Positions 1-7,892 of a DNA stretch of 64,000 nucleotides are shown here, in pieces (within the stretch, counting starts at the first letter, position 1; every line of letters starts with the position of its first letter). Under the pieces are notes generated by a model. It had not been told where the DNA came from and ran no database searches. It was given only the letters and a program-made list of their open reading frames with translations. The translations under genes were made by a program, and so were the position numbers. Source of the stretch: Pseudomonas marginalis (GTDB taxonomy: Bacteria; Pseudomonadota; Gammaproteobacteria; Pseudomonadales; Pseudomonadaceae); assembly GCF_001645105.1 (NCBI RefSeq), contig NZ_LKEG01000042.1:225618-289617 (forward strand), in the 5' to 3' direction.

Positions 1-2
1 CG

Positions 3-338
3 GCCGGGCGTATCGTCTGCATCACCTCGGTTTCCGGTTTGATCGGCAACCGCGGCCAGGTCAATTACAGCGCCTCGAAAGCCGGCCTGATTGGCGCAGC
101 CAAGGCCCTGGCCATTGAGCTGGGCAAACGCAAGATCACCGTCAATTGCGTGGCTCCCGGCTTGATCGACACGGCGATGCTGGATGAAAACGTGCCCGTG
201 GAAGAGCTGATGAAGATGATCCCCGCGCAGCGCATGGGCACCCCGGAAGAGGTGGCCGGCGCGGTGAATTTCCTGATGTCGGCCGAGGCGGGCTATATCA
301 CGCGCCAGGTGTTGGCCGTGAATGGAGGCCTGTGCTGA
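3..338 (+). CDS. 3-oxoacyl-ACP reductase, FabG-type, 5' truncated by window edge
   Basis: Short-chain dehydrogenase/reductase that would reduce a 3-ketoacyl-ACP with NADPH. Only the C-terminal 111 residues are present, and the reading frame is open from base 3. The catalytic Tyr and Lys are visible in the motif NYSASKAG near the start of the fragment, followed by the family motifs VNCVAPGLIDT and the ending YITRQVLAVNGGLC. Its stop codon TGA overlaps the ATG of the following ketosynthase, so the two are translationally coupled. A FabG-type reductase immediately before a FabF-type synthase at the end of an operon matches the last two genes (apeQ-apeR) of aryl polyene clusters. That pathway assignment is inference because the upstream genes lie outside the window. 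Confidence 0.9.
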   Translation, partial: AGRIVCITSVSGLIGNRGQVNYSASKAGLIGAAKALAIELGKRKITVNCVAPGLIDTAMLDENVPVEELMKMIPAQRMGTPEEVAGAVNFLMSAEAGYITRQVLAVNGGLC

Positions 339-1564
339 TGAAACGCGTCGTCGTCACCGGCATGGCCGGCATGACCTCCCTGGGCGGCGATTGGGAGACC
401 ATCTCGGCCAACTTTCGCGCCAACCGCAGCGGCATCCGCCGCATGGATGAGTGGGACCGCTTTACCGAATTGAACACGCGCCTGGCCGGGCCGATCGACG
501 ATTTCGTCGTGCCCGCCCATTGGACGCGCAAGCAACTGCGCAGCATGGGCCGCGTCTCGCGCCTGGCGGTGTGGGCGGCGGAGCAGGCGTTGCGGGACGC
601 CGGCTTGCTCGGCGACGAGTCGATCAAGGACGGACGCATGGGCGTGGCCTGTGGCTCGTCCACCGGCAGCACCGACGAGATCAAGGCGTTCGGCAATATG
701 CTGCTGAACTCAGTGGCCGAGGGGCTGAACGCCAACTCCTACGTGCGCATGATGCCGCACACCACGGCGGCAAATATCAGCATCTTCTTTGGCCTCACCG
801 GGCGATTGATCCCTACCTCCAGCGCCTGCACCAGCGGCAGCCAGGGCATCGGCTATGCCTATGAGGCGATCAAGTTCGGCCGCCTGCCGTTGATGCTCGC
901 CGGCGGTGCCGAAGAGCTGTGCCCCACCGAAGCCATGGTGTTCGACGCACTCTACGCCACCAGCCTGAAAAACGACGCGCCGCAAACCAGCCCACGCCCG
1001 TACGACAGCGGCCGCGATGGCCTGGTGATCGGTGAAGGCGGCGGCATGCTGGTGCTCGAAGAACTGGAACATGCGTTGGCGCGGGGTGCGCATATCCACG
1101 CCGAGATCGTCGGTTTTGGCAGCAACGCCGACGGCCAGCACACCACCCGCCCGGAACAGAAAACCATGCGCCGCGCGATGGAGCTGGCCCTGGAAGATGC
1201 CGGGCTTGAGCCTTCCGCGATCGGCTACGTGAACGGTCATGGTACCGCCACCGACCAAGGCGACATCGCCGAAACGCTGGCGACCAGTAGCCTATTCGGC
1301 AGCCGGATGCCCATCAGTTCGCAGAAAAGCTTCCTCGGCCACACCCTGGGCGCCTGCGGTGCGCTGGAGTCCTGGTTCAGCATCGAGATGATGAACCGCG
1401 ACCAGTACGTGCACACCTTCAACCTGGATTCGGTAGACCCGCACTGCGGCGAGCTGGATTACCTGCAAGGTGAATTCCGCGAGATGCACCACGATTACGT
1501 AATGAACAACAACTTTGCCTTTGGCGGCGTCAACACGTCGCTGATCTTCCGCCGCTGGTCCTGA
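338..1564 (+). CDS. Beta-ketoacyl-ACP synthase, FabF/KAS II type (ApeR-like)
   Basis: Condensing enzyme of 408 residues that extends an acyl-ACP with malonyl-ACP in the cytoplasm. The thiolase-fold catalytic triad is complete: Cys164 in SSACTSGSQG, His301 in NGHGTATDQGD and His335 in FLGHTLGA, at the spacing of the KAS II family. The ATG at 338 overlaps the TGA of the upstream reductase. An in-frame GTG at 332 also exists but is less likely. The N-terminal pattern (TGMAGMTSLG, then an RRMDEWD and TRLAGPI block) is like the ketosynthases of aryl polyene clusters rather than the housekeeping FabF, which normally sits beside acpP and fabD. The biosynthetic role is inference. The ketosynthase fold and triad are seen directly. 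Confidence 0.92.
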   Translation: MKRVVVTGMAGMTSLGGDWETISANFRANRSGIRRMDEWDRFTELNTRLAGPIDDFVVPAHWTRKQLRSMGRVSRLAVWAAEQALRDAGLLGDESIKDGRMGVACGSSTGSTDEIKAFGNMLLNSVAEGLNANSYVRMMPHTTAANISIFFGLTGRLIPTSSACTSGSQGIGYAYEAIKFGRLPLMLAGGAEELCPTEAMVFDALYATSLKNDAPQTSPRPYDSGRDGLVIGEGGGMLVLEELEHALARGAHIHAEIVGFGSNADGQHTTRPEQKTMRRAMELALEDAGLEPSAIGYVNGHGTATDQGDIAETLATSSLFGSRMPISSQKSFLGHTLGACGALESWFSIEMMNRDQYVHTFNLDSVDPHCGELDYLQGEFREMHHDYVMNNNFAFGGVNTSLIFRRWS

Positions 1565-1590
1565 CTTTTTAATCGATTGGAGAATACGGA

Positions 1591-2034
1591 ATGTCTTCCT
1601 TGCTACGCGTCACCCTGATCACCCTGGCCCTGATGGTCACCGCCGGCTGCACCAGCAAGCCGATCCTCAACACCCAGCACGACCTGCCGGCCAACGCCCA
1701 GGTCAGCGAAGAAAAAATGAAAACGGTGATCGTCAACGCCCTGCAAAAGCGCGAGTGGACGGTTCAACGCCTGAGCCCGCAACTGGTGCAGGCCGAGATC
1801 AACGTGCGTAACCAGTACTACGCGGCCATCGACATCCGCTACACCCGCAACAGCTACGCGATCACCTACCGCGACAGCCGCGAACTGGGCTACAAGGACG
1901 GCAAGATCCATCGCAACTACAACCGCTGGGTGAACAATCTGGACAGCGACATCATGGCGGGGTTGCGCAGTAATGGCGTGAATGAGGCGGGGACGGCGTC
2001 GCAGTTGTTTGAGCAGACCGGTACTTCGAAATAA
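1591..2034 (+). CDS. Small lipoprotein downstream of the ketosynthase
   Basis: Protein of 147 residues with a clear type II signal peptide: a hydrophobic core followed by the lipobox VTAGC, with Cys20 as the lipidated residue. The mature part is about 127 residues, rich in Asn, Gln and Tyr, and has no catalytic motif I recognise. The ATG at 1591 is preceded by TTGGAG (1577-1582) at good spacing, and only 26 bases separate it from the ketosynthase stop. It is therefore probably the last gene of the same operon. A lipoprotein at the end of an aryl-polyene-like operon could help move or anchor the product in the outer membrane. That is a guess from position only. Confidence 0.8.
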   Translation: MSSLLRVTLITLALMVTAGCTSKPILNTQHDLPANAQVSEEKMKTVIVNALQKREWTVQRLSPQLVQAEINVRNQYYAAIDIRYTRNSYAITYRDSRELGYKDGKIHRNYNRWVNNLDSDIMAGLRSNGVNEAGTASQLFEQTGTSK

Positions 2035-2064
2035 AACTTAAGTTCGCTGCGCTCCAGAAACGAC

Positions 2065-2090
2065 AAAAGGCGCCTTTCGGCGCCCTCTTC
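2065..2090. terminator. GC hairpin between convergent genes
   Basis: GGCGCC (2069-2074), loop TTTC, GGCGCC (2079-2084). Read on the minus strand, the stem is followed by TTTTG, which suits the toxin gene. Read on the plus strand it is followed by CTCTTC, which could also serve the lipoprotein operon. It probably works in both directions. Confidence 0.6.
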
Positions 2091-2165
2091 ACAAACAGGT
2101 TGGCTTGTCATCGCCGCTTCCTGCCCGGCTCTGCGATGGCTGGTTGCCCAGGATCCTCAGAGTCT

Positions 2166-2190
2166 CACAAGCCCCTTTCGGGAACTTGTG
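2166..2190. other. Second hairpin in the 2035-2244 spacer
   Basis: CACAAG (2166-2171) and CTTGTG (2185-2190) are perfect complements, with CCC/GGG pairing inside. It lies between the bidirectional terminator and the end of the toxin gene. No coding sequence is visible in this 210-base spacer. Confidence 0.4.
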
Positions 2191-2244
2191 CAGTATGCCT
2201 GAAAACAGTTTCCCAGCAACCCGTGGCAAAGTGCCGTTCATCCC

Positions 2245-2631
2245 TCAGCGCAACCCCAGCGCACTGCGCACCGCCGCTTTTATCGCTAGAAACTGATCAG
2301 AGGTGAGTTCAGCGATTTTGTAAGTTCGTTTGCCATGACGGTCTTTGCTTTTGATTCGGTCGAGTCTGCTCAGGCTGACGGTCGCCACAATGTCACATTT
2401 TGCCCAGCAGATAGGGCTCGCTCCTTGAAGATGACTATCGAGTTGCAAATGGTGATCCAGAATCGTCTGCGGGGCAGTGGTACTCAAGGGTACAACCGTC
2501 ACCAGCAACTTATTGGTTCGGTGCTTGCGTATCACAATGACCGGGCGGATCTTGATGATTTCCGGTACTTCGTAACCTCGGAAATCACAAATCAACACGC
2601 TGCCCTCCTTAGGCTGATAGAAAAGTGCCAT
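2245..2631 (-). CDS. PemK/MazF-family toxin-like protein without adjacent antitoxin
   Basis: Protein of 128 residues starting MALFYQPKEGSVLICDF. It shows the PemK/MazF barrel pattern: an N-terminal GSVLICDF strand, the RPVIVI strand, TVVPLSTTAP, then CWAKCDIVATVS and SRLDRI. MazF-family members are ribosome-independent or ribosome-associated mRNA endonucleases. I chose the ATG at 2631. Upstream in-frame GTG and TTG codons exist, and no strong ribosome-binding site is seen for any of them. The gene is visibly AT-richer than its neighbours, which suggests transfer. No antitoxin-sized gene lies on either side: 87 bases separate it from the LysR gene and about 210 bases from the lipoprotein gene. 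Toxicity is not established. Confidence 0.7.
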   Translation of the reverse strand: MALFYQPKEGSVLICDFRGYEVPEIIKIRPVIVIRKHRTNKLLVTVVPLSTTAPQTILDHHLQLDSHLQGASPICWAKCDIVATVSLSRLDRIKSKDRHGKRTYKIAELTSDQFLAIKAAVRSALGLR

Positions 2632-2718
2632 CCATATCACTCGCTTGAGAAAAAGCAATTCTGCGTAACTTTCCGGCGAATAACTAAGCCGGTTGCGTTA
2701 CCTGATATGTGACGGTGC

Positions 2719-3612
2719 CTACACCACCGCCTTGCGCGTCAACAACTCCACAAACGCCGCAGCCATCGGTGTCTGCGCGCCTTTTCGCTGCACCAGCCAC
2801 ACCGCCGTCACCGCCTCCTGATCCAGCAGCGTGCGATACACCACCCCGTCGATCCGTATGCGCTGGTAAGACGCGGGCAACACCGACACGCCCAACCCCG
2901 CCGCCACCAGACCGATGATGGTCATCGCCTCCCCCGCTTCCTGGGCAAAATGCGGGCTGAACCCGGCGTCACGGCACAGGCTTAGCAACTGCGCGTAGAG
3001 ACCACTGCCGTAGCTGCGCGGGAAAAAAACGAACGGTTCTTCCGCCAGCTGCGCCAGGTGCAGGCCACGCTCACTGCCTGCTACCAACGGGTGGCCAGCG
3101 TTCATTACGGCCACCAGCGGCTCACGCATCAGTTCGACTACACTCAGCGAATCCGGCAACGGCAGGGGGCGCATCAGCCCAACCTGGATCGACTCATCCA
3201 CCAGCGAATCAGCCACTTCGGTGCTGCTCATCTCTTGCAGATTGAGATGCACTGCCGGGAACGCCTGGCGAAACGCAAAGATCGCTTGGGGAATGCTGGA
3301 GTTAAACGGTGCCGATGACGTGAAGCCGATCTTCAATTCACCCAGCTCACCCAACTGCGCCCGGCGCGCCACATCCGCTGCCTTGTCGACCTGCGCCAGC
3401 ACCAACCGCGCCTCATGCAGGAACAACCGCCCTGCCTCGCTTAGCTCAACCCGACGATTGGTACGCTCAAACAAGCGTGCGCCCACCTCCTGCTCCAGCG
3501 CCTGTATCTGCTGGCTCAGAGGCGGCTGCGAGATGCCCAGCACCTGGGCAGCCCGGCCAAAGTGCAGTTCTTCGGCGACGGCAATGAAGTACCGCAAGTG
3601 ACGCAATTCCAT
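2719..3612 (-). CDS. LysR-family transcriptional regulator
   Basis: Protein of 297 residues. Residues 1-60 form the winged helix-turn-helix (AQVLGISQPPLSQQIQALE, then GARLFERTNRRVELSEAG). The rest is the periplasmic-binding-protein-like effector domain that begins near LKIGFTSSAPF. It is transcribed divergently from the adjacent MFS transporter gene, and LysR regulators usually control such a neighbour. The pair resembles E. coli ynfL-ynfM in family and arrangement. The effector cannot be read from the sequence. Confidence 0.9.
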   Translation of the reverse strand: MELRHLRYFIAVAEELHFGRAAQVLGISQPPLSQQIQALEQEVGARLFERTNRRVELSEAGRLFLHEARLVLAQVDKAADVARRAQLGELGELKIGFTSSAPFNSSIPQAIFAFRQAFPAVHLNLQEMSSTEVADSLVDESIQVGLMRPLPLPDSLSVVELMREPLVAVMNAGHPLVAGSERGLHLAQLAEEPFVFFPRSYGSGLYAQLLSLCRDAGFSPHFAQEAGEAMTIIGLVAAGLGVSVLPASYQRIRIDGVVYRTLLDQEAVTAVWLVQRKGAQTPMAAAFVELLTRKAVV

Positions 3613-3660
3613 GCAAGCCTCATTAGGTCGTAAAAGCTATCAAACAGGTCGAACAATATA

Positions 3661-3688
3661 TTGGAAAGAATCATTAGCCAGCTATATT
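3661..3688 (+). promoter_or_regulatory. Candidate sigma-70 promoter of the MFS gene
   Basis: TTGGAA (3661-3666), a 16-base spacer and TATATT (3683-3688). Transcription would begin near 3695. That is almost on top of the ATG at 3698, so it favours the GTG at 3737, which has GAGG at 3728-3731, as the real start of the transporter. The AT-rich stretch overlaps the likely LysR binding zone. Confidence 0.45.
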
Positions 3689-3736
3689 CTTTTTTGCATG
3701 GCCGGTCCTGGCACGCCCTTCCTCCCCGAGGTCCCC

Positions 3737-5011
3737 GTGAATTCTGCTGTCGCTCCACTCGCTCAAGAAGTCCCGCCCACTGCCCTCGATGAGGTGGTGG
3801 CCCAGCTCAATGACGCGTACATCGAAAAAGGCACACCGATGTTCATGCGCACGGTGCTGGCGCTGTTCTCCGGTGGTTTCGCCACCTTTGCCCTGCTGTA
3901 TTGCGTGCAGCCGATGATGCCGGCGCTGTCCCACGAGTTTTCCATCAATGCAGCGCAAAGCAGCCTGATCCTGTCCGTGTCCACCGCCATGCTCGCACTG
4001 GGCCTGCTGATTACCGGGCCGATTTCCGACACCCTTGGACGTAAACCGGTGATGGTCGCCGCGTTGTTCTGCGCAGCGCTCGCGACGATTGCCAGTGGCT
4101 TGATGCCGTCCTGGGAAGGGATTTTATTCATGCGCGCGCTGGTGGGTTTGTCATTGAGCGGCCTGGCCGCCGTGGCCATGACCTACCTGAGCGAAGAGAT
4201 CCACCCGCAGCACATCGGCCTGGCGATGGGTTTGTACATCGGCGGCAATGCGATTGGCGGGATGAGCGGGCGCCTGATCATCGGCGTGTTGATCGACTTC
4301 GTCAGTTGGCACACGGCAATGTTGATCATCGGCGCCCTGGCGTTGATCGCCGCGACGGTGTTCTGGAAAATCCTCCCGGAATCGCGCAACTTCCGCGCCA
4401 GCAGCCTCAAGCCGCGCAACCTGGTGAACGGCTTTGTCATGCACTTCAAAGACGCAGGCTTGCCTTGGTTGTTCCTCGAAGCCTTCCTGCTGATGGGCGC
4501 GTTCGTGACGATGTTCAACTACATCGGCTATCGCCTGCTGGCCGATCCCTACGACCTGAGCCAGGCCGTGGTGGGCCTGCTGTCGCTGGTGTACCTCTCG
4601 GGTATCTACAGCTCGGCGAAAATCGGCTCCCTGGCCGACCGCCTCGGTCGCCGCCGTGTGCTGTGGGCCACCATCGTGCTGATGCTCGCCGGTATGGCCC
4701 TGACCCTGTTCACGCCCTTGTGGCAGGTGGTGCCGGGCATGCTGATCTTCACTTTCGGCTTCTTCGGCGCACACTCGGTGGCCAGCAGCTGGATCGGCCG
4801 CCGCGCGGTGAAGGCGAAGGGGCAGGCGTCGTCGCTGTACCTGTTCTGCTACTACGTGGGGTCGAGTATTGCGGGGACGGCGGGCGGGTTTTTCTGGCAC
4901 TTTGCCGGGTGGAATGGGATTGGAGCGTTCATCATCGCGCTGCTGATCGGCGCGTTGCTGGTGGCGTTGAAGTTGGCGAAGTTGCCGCCGTTGGGGCAAG
5001 CGAAGGCCTGA
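3737..5011 (+). CDS. MFS transporter (YnfM-like)
   Basis: Inner-membrane major facilitator protein with about twelve membrane segments, 424 residues from the GTG at 3737. Two copies of the MFS loop motif are visible, GPISDTLGRKPVM after helix 2 and GSLADRLGRRRVL in the second half. A cytoplasmic N-terminal tail of about 35 residues precedes the first helix (TVLALFSGGFATFALLYCV). GTG is chosen because GAGG sits 5 bases upstream and because the likely promoter leaves no leader for the ATG at 3698, which would add 13 residues. Divergence from the LysR gene suggests regulated efflux. The substrate is unknown. Confidence 0.85.
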   Translation: MNSAVAPLAQEVPPTALDEVVAQLNDAYIEKGTPMFMRTVLALFSGGFATFALLYCVQPMMPALSHEFSINAAQSSLILSVSTAMLALGLLITGPISDTLGRKPVMVAALFCAALATIASGLMPSWEGILFMRALVGLSLSGLAAVAMTYLSEEIHPQHIGLAMGLYIGGNAIGGMSGRLIIGVLIDFVSWHTAMLIIGALALIAATVFWKILPESRNFRASSLKPRNLVNGFVMHFKDAGLPWLFLEAFLLMGAFVTMFNYIGYRLLADPYDLSQAVVGLLSLVYLSGIYSSAKIGSLADRLGRRRVLWATIVLMLAGMALTLFTPLWQVVPGMLIFTFGFFGAHSVASSWIGRRAVKAKGQASSLYLFCYYVGSSIAGTAGGFFWHFAGWNGIGAFIIALLIGALLVALKLAKLPPLGQAKA

Positions 5012-5029
5012 GTTTCTCTGGCTTTTAAT

Positions 5030-5117
5030 GTGGGAGGGGGCTTGCCCCCGATTGCAGTGTGTCAGCCAATGAATCTGGTGACTGACACACCGCTATCGGG
5101 AGCAAGCCCCCTCCCAC
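5030..5117. repeat. REPIN, type A, copy 1
   Basis: Two inverted copies of a REP sequence that begins GTGGGAGGGGGCTTGCCCCC, with the GTGGGAG ends outermost and about 40 bases between the arms. It lies between the convergent MFS and hemE genes. The same unit occurs at 6324, 30105, 32273, 34718 and, with arms swapped, at 60233. The right arm carries one change (GGGAGC for GGGGGC). Confidence 0.9.
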
Positions 5118-5130
5118 ATTGGTTTTGCGT

Positions 5131-6198
5131 TTACTCGTGATACTGCGCTGAGAGTTCGTGCACCGCGCGCAGGAACGCACCTGCATGCTCCGGGTTCACT
5201 TCCGGGGTGATGCCATGGCCCAGGTTGAACACGTGCCCGGTACCCTTGCCGTAGCTGGCGAGGATACGGCCGACTTCGGTGCGGATCGCTTCCGGCTTGG
5301 CGTACAACACAGTCGGGTCCATGTTGCCTTGCAGCGCCACGCGGTTGCCCACGCGCTGGCGGGCTTCGCCAATGTCGCAGGTCCAGTCCAGGCCCAGTGC
5401 GTCTGCACCTGCGTCAGCGATGCTTTCCAACCATAGGCCGCCGCCCTTGGTGAACAGGATCACCGGAACCTTACGGCCTTCGTGTTCACGGATCAGACCG
5501 CTGACGATCTTGCGCATGTAGGCCAGGGAGAACTCCTGGTACGCCGCCGCCGAGAGATTGCCACCCCAGGTATCGAAGATTTGCACCGCCTGGGCGCCGG
5601 CCATGATTTGGCCGTTGAGGTAGCTGGTGACTGACTGCGCCAGCTTGTCCAGCAGCAGGTGCATGGCTTGCGGGTTGTCGTAGAGCATCGCCTTGGTCTT
5701 GCGGAAGTCTTTCGACGAGCCGCCTTCGACCATGTAGGTGGCCAGGGTCCACGGGCTGCCGGAGAAGCCGATCAGCGGCACGCGGCCGTTAAGCTCGCGG
5801 CGGATGGTGCTGACGGCGTCCATCACGTAACCGAGGTCTTTGTGCGGATCAGGGATCGGCAGGGCTTCGATGTCGGCCAGGGTGCTGACGACCTTTTTGA
5901 AACGCGGGCCTTCGCCGGTTTCGAAGTACAGGCCTTGGCCCATCGCATCAGGGATGGTGAGGATGTCGGAGAAGAGGATCGCCGCGTCCAGTTGTGGGTA
6001 GCGGTCCAGCGGCTGCATCGTGACTTCGCAGGCGAACTCCGGGTTCATGCACAGGCTCATGAAGTCGCCGGCGTTGGCGCGACTGGCGCGGTATTCCGGC
6101 AAGTAGCGACCGGCCTGGCGCATCATCCACACAGGGGTGACGTCCACGGGTTGCTTGAGCAGGGCACGAAGGAAACGGTCGTTCTTGAGGGCAGTCAT
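5131..6198 (-). CDS. hemE: Uroporphyrinogen decarboxylase
   Basis: Cytoplasmic enzyme that removes four carboxyl groups from uroporphyrinogen III to give coproporphyrinogen III in haem synthesis. It is 355 residues, the normal family length. The N-terminal signature (WMMRQAGRYLPEYR) carries the substrate-binding Arg residues. Later conserved blocks include GFSGSPWTLATYM, QIFDTWGGNLS and the C-terminal FNLGHGITPEVNPEHAG. The gene is single, with REPIN elements on both sides. It lies downstream of gltBD in the same direction, but a terminator hairpin at 6246-6273 separates it from them. Confidence 0.98.
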   Translation of the reverse strand: MTALKNDRFLRALLKQPVDVTPVWMMRQAGRYLPEYRASRANAGDFMSLCMNPEFACEVTMQPLDRYPQLDAAILFSDILTIPDAMGQGLYFETGEGPRFKKVVSTLADIEALPIPDPHKDLGYVMDAVSTIRRELNGRVPLIGFSGSPWTLATYMVEGGSSKDFRKTKAMLYDNPQAMHLLLDKLAQSVTSYLNGQIMAGAQAVQIFDTWGGNLSAAAYQEFSLAYMRKIVSGLIREHEGRKVPVILFTKGGGLWLESIADAGADALGLDWTCDIGEARQRVGNRVALQGNMDPTVLYAKPEAIRTEVGRILASYGKGTGHVFNLGHGITPEVNPEHAGAFLRAVHELSAQYHE

Positions 6199-6245
6199 GT
6201 CGGCATCCGCAAAAAAAGTGCGGGCATTTTCTCAGAGCGCGACGC

Positions 6246-6273
6246 AAAAGGCACGGAATGAGCCGTGCCTTTT
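6246..6273 (-). terminator. Rho-independent terminator of gltBD
   Basis: AAAAGGCACGG (6246-6256), a 6-base loop and CCGTGCCTTTT (6263-6273): an 11-base perfect stem that includes the A and U tracts. On the minus strand it follows gltD, with a REPIN lying between the gltD stop and the hairpin. Confidence 0.8.
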
Positions 6274-6323
6274 GTCTATCGGGTCAATTTGTCGCGGTAG
6301 CTTGAACCCACCGCAAAACAAAT

Positions 6324-6410
6324 GTGGGAGGGGGCTTGCCCCCGATTGCAGTGTGTCAGTCCCAGTATCTTTGACTGATACACCGCTATCGGGGGCAAGC
6401 CCCCTCCCAC
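6324..6410. repeat. REPIN, type A, copy 2
   Basis: Same structure as the copy at 5030: GTGGGAG ends outermost, with perfect 23-base arms. It lies in the 3' untranslated part of the gltBD transcript, between the gltD stop and its terminator. Confidence 0.9.
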
Positions 6411-6441
6411 AGTTTGATCCCATTCCAATCCGGGACCAGGA

Positions 6442-7860
6442 TCAGACCTGCAGGTAATCCAGGATCCCTTCAGCCGCATTGCGGCCTTCGAAGATCGCCG
6501 TCACCACCAGGTCAGAGCCGCGCACCATGTCGCCACCGGCGAAGATTTTCGGGTTGCTGGTCTGGTGCTTGTACTTCCCTTGCTCCGGGGCAACCACGCG
6601 GCCCTGGCTGTCGGTCTGAATCTCGAACTGCTCGAACCACGGCGCCGGGCTTGGGCGGAAGCCGAAGGCGATGACCACGGCGTCGGCCGGGATGATCTCT
6701 TCGGAGCCGGGGATCGGCTCGGGGCTGCGACGGCCACGGGCGTCCGGTTCGCCAAGACGGGTCTCGACCACCTTCACGCCTTCGACGCGGTCTTCACCGA
6801 CGATAGCGATCGGCTGGCGGTTGTAGAGGAATTTCACGCCTTCTTCCTTGGCGTTCTTCACCTCTTTGCGCGAGCCCGGCATGTTGGCTTCGTCACGGCG
6901 ATACGCACAGGTCACCGACTTGGCACCCTGGCGGATCGACGTACGGTTGCAGTCCATCGCGGTGTCACCACCGCCGAGTACCACGACCTTCTTGCCTTTC
7001 ATGTCGACGAAGTCTTCCGGCGATTTTTCAAAGCCCAGGTTGCGGTTGACGTTGGCGATCAGGAAGTCGAGCGCGTCATACACACCCGGCAGGTCCTCAC
7101 CGGCAAAGCCGCCCTTCATGTAGGTGTAGGTGCCCATGCCCATGAACACGGCATCGTATTCTTCAAGCAACTGCTCCATGGTGATGTCTTTGCCGATTTC
7201 GGTATTGAGGCGAAACTCGATACCCATGCCGGTGAACACTTCACGACGGTTGCTCAGTACGGTTTTTTCCAGCTTGAACTCGGGGATGCCGAAGGTCAGC
7301 AGGCCGCCGATTTCCGGGTTCTTGTCGAACACCACCGGGGTCACGCCGCCACGCACCAGTACGTCGGCACAGCCCAGGCCCGCCGGGCCCGCGCCGATGA
7401 TCGCGACGCGCTTGCCGGTCGGCTTGACCTTGGACATGTCCGGACGCCAGCCCATGGCGAACGCGGTATCGGTGATGTACTTCTCCACCGAACCGATGGT
7501 CACCGCGCCGAAGCCGTCGTTGAGGGTGCAGGCACCCTCGCAAAGACGGTCCTGCGGGCACACCCGGCCGCAGACTTCCGGCAGGGTGTTGGTCTGGTGC
7601 GACAGCTCGGCGGCGGCGAGGATGTTGCCCTCGGCCACCAATTTCAGCCAGTTGGGAATGAAGTTGTGCACCGGGCACTTCCATTCGCAATACGGGTTAC
7701 CGCACCCCAGGCAGCGGTGGGCCTGGTCGGCCGAGTGCTGGGGTTTGAAGGGTTCGTAGATCTCCACGAACTCTTTCTTGCGTTGACGCAACAGTTTCTT
7801 CTTCGGATCTTTGCGCCCGACATCGATGAACTGGAAGTCGTTATTCAGACGTTCAGCCAT
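6442..7860 (-). CDS. gltD: Glutamate synthase (NADPH) small subunit
   Basis: Subunit of 472 residues that takes electrons from NADPH through FAD and iron-sulfur clusters and passes them to GltB for glutamate synthesis from glutamine and 2-oxoglutarate. The N-terminal Cys motifs for two 4Fe-4S clusters are present (CLGCGNPYCEWKCP, then CGRVCPQDRLCEGAC). They are followed by a FAD-binding GAGPAGLG and an NADPH-binding GGGDTAMD. It lies 32 bases after gltB in the same operon. Length and motifs are normal. Confidence 0.97.
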   Translation of the reverse strand: MAERLNNDFQFIDVGRKDPKKKLLRQRKKEFVEIYEPFKPQHSADQAHRCLGCGNPYCEWKCPVHNFIPNWLKLVAEGNILAAAELSHQTNTLPEVCGRVCPQDRLCEGACTLNDGFGAVTIGSVEKYITDTAFAMGWRPDMSKVKPTGKRVAIIGAGPAGLGCADVLVRGGVTPVVFDKNPEIGGLLTFGIPEFKLEKTVLSNRREVFTGMGIEFRLNTEIGKDITMEQLLEEYDAVFMGMGTYTYMKGGFAGEDLPGVYDALDFLIANVNRNLGFEKSPEDFVDMKGKKVVVLGGGDTAMDCNRTSIRQGAKSVTCAYRRDEANMPGSRKEVKNAKEEGVKFLYNRQPIAIVGEDRVEGVKVVETRLGEPDARGRRSPEPIPGSEEIIPADAVVIAFGFRPSPAPWFEQFEIQTDSQGRVVAPEQGKYKHQTSNPKIFAGGDMVRGSDLVVTAIFEGRNAAEGILDYLQV

Positions 7861-7892
7861 GTTAAAACCTCATCAAACTCTTCAGGCGCATA

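Noticed and set aside
2335..2712. A 125-codon plus-strand frame opposite the MazF-like gene, considered as antitoxin
   Set aside because: It overlaps the toxin gene on the other strand, shows no DNA-binding or antitoxin pattern and has no ribosome-binding site.
5030..6410. Two close REPINs with similar arms, considered as a CRISPR or as insertion-sequence ends
   Set aside because: Each is a self-contained palindrome in its own spacer with no transposase gene or target duplication between them. hemE lies between them and is a normal gene.
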